Below, one piece after another: positions 38,992-50,809 of a DNA stretch of 64,000 nucleotides. Under the pieces are notes generated by a model, which was not told where the DNA came from, ran no database searches, and saw only the letters and a list, made by a program, of their open reading frames with translations. The position numbers and the translations under genes are program-made. The DNA is from Xanthomonas nasturtii (GTDB taxonomy: Bacteria > Pseudomonadota > Gammaproteobacteria > Xanthomonadales > Xanthomonadaceae): assembly GCF_001660815.1 (NCBI RefSeq), contig NZ_LYMI01000006.1, positions 1 to 64,000 on the forward strand, written 5' to 3'. Each line of letters starts with the position of its first letter. The first letter of the stretch is position 1.

Positions 38992-40368
38992 ATGTCTGTT
39001 TCCTCTGCACCCCCGTCCGCGACGCCAGGCTTCGCCTCGGAAGTGCGCACCACCGGCCTGCTTGCGTTGCCGCTGGTGCTCGGCCACGTCTCCACTGGCC
39101 TGATCGGGTTTGTCGACAACGTCATCGCCGGCCACCACGGCACTGCCACGCTGGCGGCAGTGACCATCGGCACCTCGCTGCTGTGGCTGCCGATGTTGGT
39201 GCCGATCGGCACGTTGATTTCGTTGACCGCCTCGGTCTCGCAGCTGATGGGCGCTGGCCGGCAGCGCGAGATCGGGCCGCTGTTCCGGCAGGCGCTGTGG
39301 CTTTCGCTGGGGCTGAGTGCGTTGATGTTCGCGTTCCTGAGCGTGGTGCCGCCGCTGCTGCCCACCTTCGGCATTGCGCCGGACATCGTGCCGGGGGCGA
39401 CCGACTTTCTGCATGCGGTGCGCTGGGGCGTGCCGGCACTGACGTTTTACTTCTGCATGCGCTACCTCAGCGAGGGCATGCACTGGACGCTGCCGACCAT
39501 GCTGCTGGGCTTCGGCGGGTTGCTGGTGCTGGCGCCGCTGGGCTATGCGCTGACCTATGGCAAGTGCGGCTTTGCCGAGCATGGTGCCGAAGGGCTGGGC
39601 ATGGCCTCGGCCATCACCATGTGGGTGCAGGCGAGCGTGTTTGCGTTGTATCTATGGCGCGCGCGGCGCTTTGCGCATCTGCAATTGTTCACCCATCTGG
39701 AAGGGCCGCGCTGGCGCGCCATCGGCGATCTGTTGCGCACCGGCCTGCCGATCGGCATCACCGTGCTGATGGAAGGCGGGCTGTTTATCGTCACTGCGTT
39801 GTTGATCGGCCGGCTGGGCTCGACCGAGGCGGCGGCGCATCAGATTGCGATCAACGTCGCGCAGCTGTGTTTCATGGTGCCGATGGGCGTGGCCGAGGCC
39901 ACCACCGTGCGCGTCGGCCATGCGGTGGGCCGCGGCGACCCGCTGGGCATGCGGCGTGCGGCCTGGGCCGGCTACGCCATCGTGCTGGGCACCCAGGCGC
40001 TCTCGGCCAGCGCCTTGCTGCTGGGCCACGACGCCATCGTCGGCGTGTATACCGATGATGTGGCAGTGGCGGCGCTGGCGTCGGGATTGCTGCTGTTTGC
40101 GGCCACGTTCCAGTTTCCCGATGGCATCCAGGTGCTGTCGGCCGGCGCGCTGCGCGGCCTCAAGGACACCCGCGTGCCGATGTTCCTGGCGATGTTTTCG
40201 TACTGGGGCGTGGGCATGCCGATCGGCGCCGGGCTCGGCCTGGGGCTGGGCTGGGGGCCGCAAGGGATGTGGATCGGGCTGATTCTGGGCCTGACCGTGG
40301 CCTCGATCCTGATGGGCTTGCGCTTCCGCCAGACCAGCCGGCGGCTGACTGCCGGCCTGACCCCCTGA
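38992..40368 (+). CDS. MATE-family efflux transporter
   Basis: A 12-helix cation/drug antiporter of 458 residues. N-terminal helices contain LLALPLVLGHVSTGLIGFVD and ISLTASVSQLMGAGRQREIG; the second half repeats the fold with GLPIGITVLMEGGLFIVTAL and VPMGVAEATTVRVGHAVGRG. The VG-x-A-x-G(R/K) motif and the conserved acidic residue in TM1 (Asp of FVDNVIAG) fit NorM-type transporters. Substrate (drugs, dyes or siderophores) is not predictable. It stands alone upstream of sppA, with 84 bp between. Confidence 0.93.
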   Translation: MSVSSAPPSATPGFASEVRTTGLLALPLVLGHVSTGLIGFVDNVIAGHHGTATLAAVTIGTSLLWLPMLVPIGTLISLTASVSQLMGAGRQREIGPLFRQALWLSLGLSALMFAFLSVVPPLLPTFGIAPDIVPGATDFLHAVRWGVPALTFYFCMRYLSEGMHWTLPTMLLGFGGLLVLAPLGYALTYGKCGFAEHGAEGLGMASAITMWVQASVFALYLWRARRFAHLQLFTHLEGPRWRAIGDLLRTGLPIGITVLMEGGLFIVTALLIGRLGSTEAAAHQIAINVAQLCFMVPMGVAEATTVRVGHAVGRGDPLGMRRAAWAGYAIVLGTQALSASALLLGHDAIVGVYTDDVAVAALASGLLLFAATFQFPDGIQVLSAGALRGLKDTRVPMFLAMFSYWGVGMPIGAGLGLGLGWGPQGMWIGLILGLTVASILMGLRFRQTSRRLTAGLTP

Positions 40369-40452
40369 CTTTCAGCGCATGCCGCGCGCGCTGCGCAGCC
40401 GGTATGCTGGACACCATCGATCTGTATGCAGCGTCTTTCGACGGAGTTTTCC

Positions 40453-42354
40453 ATGAACCACCCCGTGCGTCGCAATCCCATCGCCAGCTTTTTCGTCGGC
40501 CTGTGGGATGTGATGAATTTCACCCGGCGCCTGATCTTCAACCTGGTGTTCTTCGGTTTTCTGTTCCTGTTGCTGCTGCTGTTCGTGGTGGCGATCGCGC
40601 GTGGCGACGGCACCAAACCGCTGGCCGATCGCACCACGCTGGTGATCAACCCGGAAGGCACGCTGGTCGAGCAGTTCAGCGCCGACCCGGTGAGCCGGTC
40701 GCTGGCCAAGGCGGTGGGCGACAAGAGCGCCGAAGAAGTGCAGCTGCGCGACCTGGTGCGGGTGATCGAGGCGGCCGGCAAGGACCGCAAGATCGAGCGG
40801 GTGCTGTTGAATCTGGACAAGTTCCAGCCGTCCGGGTTCGCCTCGCAGCGTGAAGTGGCCGCCGCGCTGCAGAAGTTGCGCGCCTCCGGCAAGCAGGTCG
40901 TGGCTTTCAGCGAGAGCATGAGCCAGGGCCAGTACCTGCTCGCCGCGCAGGCCAACGAGGTGTACCTGGATCCGATGGGCAGCGTGCTGCTGGAAGGCCT
41001 TGGCCGCTATCGCCAGTACTTCCGCGAAGGCCTGCAGGACAAGCTCGGCGTGGACGTGCACCTGTTCCGCGTCGGCGAATACAAGTCTGCGGCCGAGCCG
41101 TACATCCTCGATGCTGCTTCGGCCGATGCCAAGGAAGCGGACCTGTTCTGGATGAACGATGTGTGGCAGCGCTATCTGGCCGACGTGGGCACCGCGCGCA
41201 AGCTGAGCCCGGCGCAGCTCACCGCCGGTATCGACACGCTGCCCGAAGGCGTGGCCGCCGCCGGTGGCGACCTGGCCAAGTTCGCCTTGCAGCAGAAGCT
41301 GGTGGACGGGCTCAAGACCCGCGAAGAAGTCGACGCGCTGCTGATCAAGCGCGGCGTGGCCGACAGCGATGCCGACAGCGGCTTCCGCAATATCGGCTTC
41401 AACGATTACCTGAGCCAGTTGCAGGCGCAGCGCTCGCCGATGGACAGCCGCCCGCAGGTTGCGGTGGTGGTGGCAGCTGGCGAAATCAGCGGCGGCGAGC
41501 AGCCGGCCGGGCGCATCGGTGGCGAGTCCACCGCCGCGCTGCTGCGTCAGGCGCGCGACGACGAGGAAGTGAAGGCGGTGGTGCTACGGGTAGATTCGCC
41601 CGGCGGCGAAGTGTTCGCCTCCGAACAGATCCGCCGCGAGGTGGTTGCGCTCAAGCAGGCCGGCAAGCCGGTGGTGGTGTCGATGGGCGACCTGGCCGCG
41701 TCCGGTGGTTACTGGATCAGCATGAATGCCGATCGCATCTATGCCGACCCGTCGACCATCAGCGGCTCCATCGGCATCTTCGGCATGGTGCCCAACCTGA
41801 CCCGCGCGCTGGACAAGATCGGCGTGCACACCGACGGCGTGGGCACCACGCGCTTTGCCGGTGCGTTCGACATCACCCGTCCGCTGGACCCGGCCGCCGG
41901 CCAGGTCATCCAGGCGGTGATCAACAAGGGCTACGCCGACTTCACCGGCAAGGTGGCGCAGGCGCGTCACCAGTCGGTGGAGGCCATCGACAAGGTCGCG
42001 CGCGGTCGCGTGTGGAGCGGTGCGCAGGCCAAGCAGCATGGCCTGGTGGACGCGTTCGGTGGCATGCAGGAAGCGGTGGCCGATGCGGCCGACCGCGCGA
42101 AATTGAGCAAGGGCAAGTTCCGCGTGCGTTATGTGGAAAAGCCGGCCACGCCGTTCTCGCAGTTCATGAGCGGGTTTGCCGGTAGCCGCATGGGCGCGTG
42201 GATGCTGGGCGATTCGGGCATGGCCCGCGCACTGCTGGCGCGCTCGTTGCCGGAAGTGGACAAGCAGCTGCGCTTCGTCGAAAGCGCCGTGCACGACAGC
42301 AAGGCAGGCGGCACGCCGGTCAAGTCGCTGGCGTACTGCTTCTGCGGGTTCTGA
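40453..42354 (+). CDS. sppA: Signal peptide peptidase SppA, long (67K) type
   Basis: A membrane-bound Ser/Lys peptidase of 633 residues that degrades cleaved signal peptides. One N-terminal TM helix (LIFNLVFFGFLFLLLLLFVV) is followed by two Clp-like domains. The catalytic Lys lies in FRVGEYKSAAEPYI (first domain) and the nucleophilic Ser in GDLAASGGYWISMNAD (second domain), as in E. coli SppA. ATG 40453 replaces a non-conserved upstream start at 40426. The protein is expected to face the periplasm. Confidence 0.95.
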   Translation: MNHPVRRNPIASFFVGLWDVMNFTRRLIFNLVFFGFLFLLLLLFVVAIARGDGTKPLADRTTLVINPEGTLVEQFSADPVSRSLAKAVGDKSAEEVQLRDLVRVIEAAGKDRKIERVLLNLDKFQPSGFASQREVAAALQKLRASGKQVVAFSESMSQGQYLLAAQANEVYLDPMGSVLLEGLGRYRQYFREGLQDKLGVDVHLFRVGEYKSAAEPYILDAASADAKEADLFWMNDVWQRYLADVGTARKLSPAQLTAGIDTLPEGVAAAGGDLAKFALQQKLVDGLKTREEVDALLIKRGVADSDADSGFRNIGFNDYLSQLQAQRSPMDSRPQVAVVVAAGEISGGEQPAGRIGGESTAALLRQARDDEEVKAVVLRVDSPGGEVFASEQIRREVVALKQAGKPVVVSMGDLAASGGYWISMNADRIYADPSTISGSIGIFGMVPNLTRALDKIGVHTDGVGTTRFAGAFDITRPLDPAAGQVIQAVINKGYADFTGKVAQARHQSVEAIDKVARGRVWSGAQAKQHGLVDAFGGMQEAVADAADRAKLSKGKFRVRYVEKPATPFSQFMSGFAGSRMGAWMLGDSGMARALLARSLPEVDKQLRFVESAVHDSKAGGTPVKSLAYCFCGF

Positions 42355-42418
42355 CCCGTCGCGCTTGGACAGCGATTGCTGTATCGACAACGCCGGCCAT
42401 GTGCCGGCGTTGTTGTTT

Positions 42419-42634
42419 CTACTGCGTGGCTGCGTCGATCGCCTTGCGCTGGTCGTCGGCGGCCTGATCGGTCGCGGCCTGCACTGCGTGCGCCTTGTTC
42501 AGCGGTTCCTGGATGTGGTCGCGCAAGGCGGTGGCCTGCGGTTCGGGTTTTTGTTCGGTGGGCGCGGGCTGCGGCCGCTGACAGGCGCCCAGCGACACCG
42601 CCAGGCAGGCTGCAAGCATCCAATGCGTCTTCAT
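42419..42634 (-). CDS. Small lipoprotein
   Basis: A 71-residue predicted lipoprotein: Lys-Thr-His start, hydrophobic core MLAACLAVSLGAC with lipobox LGAC, then a charged helical segment rich in Ala, Gln and Asp. GAGGT lies 7 bases before ATG 42634. It runs opposite to sppA and to the SDR gene, which starts 107 bp upstream on the other strand. Function unknown. Confidence 0.7.
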   Translation of the reverse strand: MKTHWMLAACLAVSLGACQRPQPAPTEQKPEPQATALRDHIQEPLNKAHAVQAATDQAADDQRKAIDAATQ

Positions 42635-42740
42635 CGTCGTGACCTCGCTCGGGGTGGCGGTATCCTAACGCTCGGCCCACACATGCGCGCCAACTGCGCT
42701 GCAGCGGCCGTTTCTCAGCGTCTTGAAGAGGATCACCCAC

Positions 42741-43517
42741 GTGACAATGCACCGTTGGCGGCTGGATGGACAGACCGCCCTCATCACCGGCGCCAGTGCC
42801 GGCATTGGCCTGGCCATTGCGCGCGAATTGCTCGGCTTCGGCGCCGATCTGCTGATGGTGGCGCGCGATGCCGATGCGCTGGCGCAGGCGCGCGACGAGC
42901 TCGCCGATGAATTTCCCGAGCGCGAGCTGCACGGGCTGGCTGCCGATGTCGCCGACGATGAGGAACGCCGCGCCATCCTGGACTGGGTGGAAGACCACGC
43001 CGACGGCCTGCATCTGTTGATCAACAACGCCGGCGGCAACCTCACCCGGGCCGCGATCGATTACACCGAAGACCAATGGCGCGGCATCTTCGAAACCAAC
43101 GTCTTTTCCGCATTCGAACTCTCGCGTTACGCGCACCCGTTGCTGGCGCAACACGCTGCCTCGGCGATCGTCAATGTCGGCAGCGTCTCGGGCATCACCC
43201 ATGTGCGCAGCGGCGCACCGTACGGCATGACCAAGGCGGCGCTGCAACAGATGACGCGCAACCTGGCCGTGGAATGGGCCGAAGACGGCATCCGCGTCAA
43301 CGCGGTGGCGCCGTGGTACATCCGCACGCGCCGCACCTCCGGGCCGTTGTCGGATCCGGATTACTACGAACAGGTGATCGAACGTACGCCGATGCGCCGC
43401 ATCGGCGAACCGGAAGAAGTCGCCGCGGCGGTGGGGTTCTTGTGCCTGCCGGCCGCCAGTTACATCACCGGCGAATGCATCGCGGTGGATGGCGGATTCC
43501 TGCGCTACGGGTTTTAG
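42741..43517 (+). CDS. SDR-family oxidoreductase (tropinone-reductase-like)
   Basis: A classical short-chain dehydrogenase of 258 residues. It has [16 protein letters not shown] (cofactor), NNAGGNLTR, the catalytic Ser in [12 protein letters not shown], the YxxxK in [10 protein letters not shown], and [12 protein letters not shown] downstream. The absence of an acidic residue directly after strand 2 (MVARDAD) favours NADP(H). GTG 42741 is chosen because GAGGA is 8 bases upstream; ATG 42747 is a close alternative. It is similar to tropinone reductase and gluconate 5-dehydrogenase relatives; the substrate is unknown. Confidence 0.9.
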   Translation: MTMHRWRLDGQTALITGASAGIGLAIARELLGFGADLLMVARDADALAQARDELADEFPERELHGLAADVADDEERRAILDWVEDHADGLHLLINNAGGNLTRAAIDYTEDQWRGIFETNVFSAFELSRYAHPLLAQHAASAIVNVGSVSGITHVRSGAPYGMTKAALQQMTRNLAVEWAEDGIRVNAVAPWYIRTRRTSGPLSDPDYYEQVIERTPMRRIGEPEEVAAAVGFLCLPAASYITGECIAVDGGFLRYGF

Positions 43518-43823
43518 AGCAGCTAACCAAACGACGGCGCGGCCGTCAGGCGGGCGCAGTCGGTGCGCGAAATTGGCATGTACCACCCGTACACTCCGGC
43601 TCTGAGCGCGCCGCCCGCACCCACCTGGCGACCGCTCGCGAGGTTGTGTAAGCCCACTCTTAGCCTGCCTGCGCAGAAGCCAGGCGACAGCGATGGTGCG
43701 GCTCAGTGCACCACGCACGGCATCCGGTCATCGCTGACGGTTGCCAATGGCTTTAACGCACCGGCGCGGCAAACGCAGGGCCGTCAACCTGACTGCCCTG
43801 CACTGGACCGCTGGTTGCTCCCA
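43518..43823. other. Intergenic region, no gene seen
   Basis: About 300 bp between the SDR gene and the converging DUF4124 gene. It has scattered GC-rich dyads but no promoter, RNA gene or open frame that I can support. Confidence 0.5.
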
Positions 43824-44495
43824 TCACGGCGTAGCGGATGGATTAGCGCAGCGGCTCTCGTCGAGCACCCGGCGCATCTGCTCGTAGCGTTGCTTGCGTT
43901 CGGCCGATTGCGCTTCGTCGGAGAAGCGCCAGGTGGATTCGGCCTGCTCGGCACGTTTGCGCCAGGCCTCGCACAGGCTCTGGTCCGGCACCGGCGCGCA
44001 GCGGTCGGTGACCACTTCGCAGGCGCTACCACCACCGGTCGCCGGCCCGCCGGCCAGATTAGTGGTCTGCATCGGCAGGCAGCGCGTGGCCGGCTCGCGG
44101 TCTTCGGTGAAGTACCGTCCGTTGTCGTGCGCAGTGCATTCGAACAGCGGCGGCGGTGGTAGCGTCGAGGTGGAGGTCGCTGCCGGCACCGGCGTGGTAG
44201 CGGGCGTCGCTGCTGGCGCGGCAGGCGCTGGCGCGGCGGTTGGCGCAGCAGCGCGTGGCTGCGTCGCACGTGCCGGCGCTGCGGTTGCCGCTCCACCCGG
44301 CGCGAATGGCACTGCGGCCGGTGCGGTCATCAGCTTTTTCTGTTGCTGCATGCCTTTCGGGCACGGCATGTTCTGCACCGTCAGCGCACCGGTCGGGTCG
44401 GTGCAGCGGTAGATCGCCACTTCCTGCGCGCCGGCCACCGAAGCCACCGCCAGCATGCTCACCGCCATCAGGCCTGACAGCCGCCAGCGCCTCAT
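43824..44495 (-). CDS. DUF4124-domain exported protein (second of a pair)
   Basis: A 223-residue secreted protein: signal peptide (LSGLMAVSMLAVASVAGAQ), then a DUF4124 domain whose first strands carry VAIYRCTDPTGALTVQNMPC, an Ala/Pro/Thr linker of about 60 residues, and a Cys-rich C-terminal part (FECTAHDNGRYFTEDREPAT, then four more Cys). The start ATG 44495 overlaps the stop of the preceding gene by 4 bases, so the two are coupled. The even number of Cys suggests disulfides and a periplasmic or surface location. Function unknown. Confidence 0.8.
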   Translation of the reverse strand: MRRWRLSGLMAVSMLAVASVAGAQEVAIYRCTDPTGALTVQNMPCPKGMQQQKKLMTAPAAVPFAPGGAATAAPARATQPRAAAPTAAPAPAAPAATPATTPVPAATSTSTLPPPPLFECTAHDNGRYFTEDREPATRCLPMQTTNLAGGPATGGGSACEVVTDRCAPVPDQSLCEAWRKRAEQAESTWRFSDEAQSAERKQRYEQMRRVLDESRCANPSATP

Positions 44496-45277
44496 ACGCC
44501 GCCACAATCGCGTTGCTGGCGCGCTTCGATACCGAGTTGTTCGCGGCTGAGATCCTGACGCTCGCTCTGCAGCGCGCTGTTGTAGCGGCGGATCAGCTCC
44601 CAGCGGCGGTCGGCCAAGCGCGCGCAGACTTCCTGTTCGGGCAGGGCATGGCATTCGTCGCGGACCTGCACATTGCCGTACGGCACGATCACCGTGCCGC
44701 CATAGCCGCCGCCGTTGTAACCGCCCTGATAGCCCCCTTGGTAGTTGCCGCCTTGGTAGGTCTCTGCGCCGAAACTCGCGCTGCCACGGATGCTTCCCCG
44801 TCCCGAGCCGCCCTGCACCGAGATCGCCGGGCGCGGATTGACCGAGATCGGCGGACGCTGGATGCCGCCGCCGCCCGGCGCGCCAATGGCATTGCCCACA
44901 TAGGCCGGGCCCCAGGTCGGTACCCAGCGCGGATTGCCTTCCGGGCTGTCGCTTGTGTAGCGGCTGCCGTCTTCGGTGGTGCACTCGTACATGGGCTGTG
45001 GCGGTTGCACGGTGACGATGCGGACCTCGCGCGTGGCCGGTGCGGCGACCGCTGCCGGCGCTTGCACCCGCGCCGGACGCGGCGGTGGGTCTTGCGGGCG
45101 CTGCATGTCCAAGACTTGCTGGCGGCCGCCGCTGCACGGCGCGTCCTGCAGGGCGACGGTGCCGCTGCTGCTGACGCAGCGGTAGACCCGCACATTCGGG
45201 TCCGGTTTGTTCGCAGGAGTGGCCGCCGACGCAGGCAGCGCCGTGGCGAGCAGCAATAGAGTGAGGACGGTGCGCAT
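44492..45277 (-). CDS. DUF4124-domain exported protein (first of a pair)
   Basis: A 261-residue paralogue-like neighbour with the same layout: signal peptide (TVLTLLLLATALPASA), DUF4124 start VYRCVSSSGTVALQDAPC, a Pro/Ala linker, a second YECTTEDGSRYTSDSPEGNP unit similar to the one in the next protein, then a Gly/Tyr/Asn-rich stretch (about residues 140-190) and a C-terminal helical part with CHALPEQEVCARLADRRWEL. ATG 45277 is chosen because it opens the signal peptide; the frame upstream to 45361 does not fit. The upstream 230 bp to tsaC show no gene. Confidence 0.8.
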   Translation of the reverse strand: MRTVLTLLLLATALPASAATPANKPDPNVRVYRCVSSSGTVALQDAPCSGGRQQVLDMQRPQDPPPRPARVQAPAAVAAPATREVRIVTVQPPQPMYECTTEDGSRYTSDSPEGNPRWVPTWGPAYVGNAIGAPGGGGIQRPPISVNPRPAISVQGGSGRGSIRGSASFGAETYQGGNYQGGYQGGYNGGGYGGTVIVPYGNVQVRDECHALPEQEVCARLADRRWELIRRYNSALQSERQDLSREQLGIEARQQRDCGGV

Positions 45278-45508
45278 GGCCGCAGTGTGCGCGTCTGCCC
45301 GGCTGCCGCAAAGGGGGCGCGGCTGAACGGCGTTGCGGGTGCGTCGGTGGCGACACGTCACCTGGCTTGGAGCTGCTGCCAGTGGGCGGGCAGTCGTCAG
45401 ATGAGCGAGGACGACGCGCAGACGCCGGAGCGTATGAGGTGGAACCCACCGAATCCGAGCACCGGCCGCGTTCGCCTCGTGCCGGCGCCGGCGTTTATCG
45501 GGCCGCTG

Positions 45509-46072
45509 TCAGTCGCGCAGGATCTGGCCGCTGCGCGCGTCGCGGATCTGGGTTGGCTGCGCCAGCGCGCCTACCTCGCCGTCCACCACGCCGTCGATCG
45601 TCGCCAGCAACGCCGGGTCCAGCGCCTCGCGGCTGCGTGCTGGCGGCTCACCGGCCAGGTTGGCGCTGGTGGACACCAACGGCGCGCCCCAGGCCGCGCA
45701 CAGCGCTGCCACCAACGGGTGCGCGCTGATGCGCACCGCCAGCCCGTCATGCTCGCCGGTGACCCAGCGCGGCGCCTGTGCGGTGACCGGCAGGATCCAG
45801 GTATGCGGGCCCGGCCAGCTGCCCAGCACGGCTTGGCGGCGGGCCGGCTCCAGCGCGTCGAGATCGATCCAGTCGCGCAGCACGTCCACGCCGGACGCCA
45901 CCACGATCACGCCCTTGTCGACCGGGCGCCGCTTGATTTCCAGAAGGCGCAGTACGGCCGCTTGCTGGCGCGGGTCGCAACCCAGCCCCCACACCGCTTC
46001 GGTCGGGTAGGCAATCACGCCGCCCTGCGTCAGGGCGGCGACGGCGCTTTCCAGGCTGAGTGCGTGGGTCAT
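45509..46072 (-). CDS. tsaC: Threonylcarbamoyl-AMP synthase (Sua5/YciO/YrdC family)
   Basis: The first enzyme of the tRNA t6A modification pathway, making L-threonylcarbamoyladenylate. It is 187 residues, the short TsaC length without the Sua5 C-terminal domain. The N-terminal motif GGVIAYPTEAVWGLGCDP and LLEIKRRPVDKGVIVVA (substrate-binding lysines) and the STSANLAGEPPA loop are present. It starts 10 bp after the topA stop and probably shares its transcript, an arrangement also seen in E. coli (topA-like yrdD with tsaC). Confidence 0.93.
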   Translation of the reverse strand: MTHALSLESAVAALTQGGVIAYPTEAVWGLGCDPRQQAAVLRLLEIKRRPVDKGVIVVASGVDVLRDWIDLDALEPARRQAVLGSWPGPHTWILPVTAQAPRWVTGEHDGLAVRISAHPLVAALCAAWGAPLVSTSANLAGEPPARSREALDPALLATIDGVVDGEVGALAQPTQIRDARSGQILRD

Positions 46073-46082
46073 GCCGTACCTC

Positions 46083-48578
<2,496 letters not shown>

Positions 48579-48669
48579 GGTGGCAACTTCTTGGGGCAAG
48601 GCCCGGGGGGCGGGTAGCGTGGCCTAATTGGCCGGTCGAGGGAAGCAGATCGGCCGTTTCCCACACGTT

Positions 48670-48695
48670 AACGCCCGGGAAGTAGCCCGGGCGTT
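48670..48695. other. Hairpin between the GYF/RDD gene and topA
   Basis: AACGCCCGG / CCGGGCGTT, 9-bp arms with an 8-base loop. A T-rich stretch follows only on the plus strand, whereas the genes run minus, so a role as terminator is doubtful. Confidence 0.5.
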
Positions 48696-48759
48696 CAGTT
48701 CTATTATTAGAAAGATCACGGCGGACGCCGCCGTGTCAAGCGGCCAGCGCCACGAACTG

Positions 48760-50013
48760 CTAGTTCTGGCTCATTCCGATGGCTGCCAGCACGAAGGCCA
48801 AGGCCACCACTGACAGCACCAGGATCACCCCGTAAATGGCCAGCACCACGATGGAGACCGTATCCAGACCCCTGGATTGGCGTTCCGGGTGGTCGGTGAA
48901 GGCCCAGCGGTCCACCACCAGGGTGTCGCACAGCTTGTCGTGCGGAGTCTGCTTGCGCTCGGTCATGCCGGCCATGAATGCCGCCACGATCGCGCCGATG
49001 CCCAAGGTGAGTACGCTGATCAGCATGTAGGCCAGGTAGCGCAGCACGTTGCGCCAGAACCCGACCCGAGCGCCATTGCTGTCTGCACGCACCAGTTTGA
49101 TGCCGCAGGCGAGCTTGCCCAGGCTGGCCTGATGCCGGCTGGACTGCATCCAGGCGAAATACAGCGTCGGGATGGCCAGGCCGATGCCGTAGGACATCAC
49201 CAGGATCGCAATGCCGAGCGCGCTGCCGTCGTCCAGCGCCGAACCGGAATCGCCACGGGTGGTCAGCAGCGCCACGACGAAGGCCAGCGGGATCACGATC
49301 AGGTACACCGCAAAGGTGGTGATCAGGCTGTCGAGGATGCTGGCGGCCACGCGCCGCCACAGGCCGGCGTAGACGACAGGGCCGTCCTGCAGCGCAGCGC
49401 TTGCGGCAGGCGCGGCCAGGGCCGGGGCATCCCATGCGCTGGGAAGCGGGGCGATCGCAGCTGCTGGCGCGTATCCCGGCGTGTGTGTCGCGTCCGGCGT
49501 CTTGCTCAGGCTAGGACCGGAGGCCAGTGACGTGGTCGCCGCCTCTGCCGGTGCGATGGACCACGTCGACGGATCTGACGATGGGGCTGGGTCGCGTGGC
49601 GGATGCAGCGGGGAATCGACCGATGCAGGGCGATCGGCACCGTCGGTGAAGGTATTACCAGCACTGGCAACGCCGCCAGCATCGGCAACCACCACGGGCC
49701 CGTGCGATGCCTCGGCAGCGTGGTCATTGATCGGCAAGGTCGCCGCACTGTCTGCAGGGGAGGCCGCCGGCGGTGGCGCATCGACCGGCGCATCCACGCG
49801 CGTCGGGCCGCTGGCCTGCGCGGCTGCGGACACCGTATGGTCCAGGCCCAGCTCGGCCGCGACCTCGTGCAGTGCGACCCACTGCGGCAGGCCTTCGCGC
49901 CAGACCAGGCTGGAGCGGTCGATGATGCCCTGCGACAGGCGTGCGGCAAGCGTGTCCGTGTCCACCGGCCCCTGGCGTTGCCGCTGTGCATCGGCGTAAT
50001 ACCACTGCGTCAT
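48760..50013 (-). CDS. GYF-domain plus RDD-family membrane protein
   Basis: A 417-residue protein. Residues 1-60 form a GYF_2/DUF4339 domain (WYYADAQRQRQGPVDTDTLA, then SSLVWREGLPQW), a protein-interaction module. After a long disordered Ala/Pro/Asp/Ser-rich linker (about 60-235) comes an RDD domain (from AGLWRRVAASILDSLITTFA) with three to four TM helices and the conserved Arg and Asp residues. RDD proteins are membrane proteins of mostly unknown function. ATG 50013 is chosen because it starts the GYF domain. It lies between the frameshifted GYF gene and topA. Confidence 0.85.
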   Translation of the reverse strand: MTQWYYADAQRQRQGPVDTDTLAARLSQGIIDRSSLVWREGLPQWVALHEVAAELGLDHTVSAAAQASGPTRVDAPVDAPPPAASPADSAATLPINDHAAEASHGPVVVADAGGVASAGNTFTDGADRPASVDSPLHPPRDPAPSSDPSTWSIAPAEAATTSLASGPSLSKTPDATHTPGYAPAAAIAPLPSAWDAPALAAPAASAALQDGPVVYAGLWRRVAASILDSLITTFAVYLIVIPLAFVVALLTTRGDSGSALDDGSALGIAILVMSYGIGLAIPTLYFAWMQSSRHQASLGKLACGIKLVRADSNGARVGFWRNVLRYLAYMLISVLTLGIGAIVAAFMAGMTERKQTPHDKLCDTLVVDRWAFTDHPERQSRGLDTVSIVVLAIYGVILVLSVVALAFVLAAIGMSQN

Positions 50014-50054
50014 GTTGTCCCCTTGAGGTGTAGCGATTGGCGTGCTGCAGGCGG

Positions 50055-50769
50055 TCAGCCGCGGCAATCCGGCGGAAGTTGGGTGTCGTCGATTTCCGAG
50101 CTGCAGTTCCAGCTGCCGGCATCCGCATCCAGATCCAGCCACAGCGCCTTGCCGTCGATTCTGGCCGACTTGGGCGCATGGATGACGGCTTGGATGCCGC
50201 ATTCGGTGGTCTCGAAACGGCCGATGCGCACGCTGCTCAACCGCTCGCTTGCGTACTGCTCGGGCTGCTTGAAGCCAGGGTCGTCATTGACCGGGCAGCG
50301 GCCTTCGCTCGCGAGAAATTCGGCGATTTGCGGCTTTAACGGTGCCAGTTCGCCAATCGCTTCGGCCACCTTGGCGCGCCCCCAGATAATCGTTGTAAGC
50401 CGGGAACGCGATCGCGGCGAGGATCCCGATCACCCCGACCACCACAAAGACGCCGACCACCGCGACGAGCACCGCAACCACCGGCCAGCCAGTGGTGTGG
50501 CTGCGCGGGTGCGCTGGAGCTAGGGGCGGATGGCCAAGCGGCGCCGCAGCGGGCGGCAATGGCGGCGGCGCAGCCACATGCATGTCAGTGGAAACCGGCG
50601 GGCCCAGGGTGTCGGCGCAGGCGGACAGCGGCAGCCAGTGGTCCAGCCCCTCGCGCCAGACCAGCGTGTCCAGGGCGATCAGACGATCGCGATACAGGCC
50701 CAGCAAGGCGTCTTCGGCCACCGGACCGTGCCGATGGCGGTTGCCATCGGCGTAATACCAACTGCGCAT
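50055..50769 (-). pseudogene. GYF-domain protein with pilin-like helix, frameshifted
   Basis: Two overlapping frames make one protein. The N-terminal frame from ATG 50769 gives a GYF_2 domain (WYYADGNRHRHGPV, LVWREGLDHWLP), a Pro/Ala linker, and a TM segment ending VIGILAAIAFPAYNDYLG. The next frame, open to 50055, continues exactly as expected: AKVAEAIGELAPLKPQIAEF and a beta-rich C-terminal domain with Cys residues. The switch falls at a run of five C (G on the coding strand) at 50379-50383; removing one base restores the frame (YNDYLGRAKVAEAI). The pilin-like helix lacks a prepilin cleavage site. It is either a genuine frameshift or a sequencing error. Intact length would be about 238 residues. 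Confidence 0.8.
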
Positions 50770-50809
50770 CCCCGTTCCCCTGCACGCACGTCCGTGGCGG
50801 CTTCAGTTC

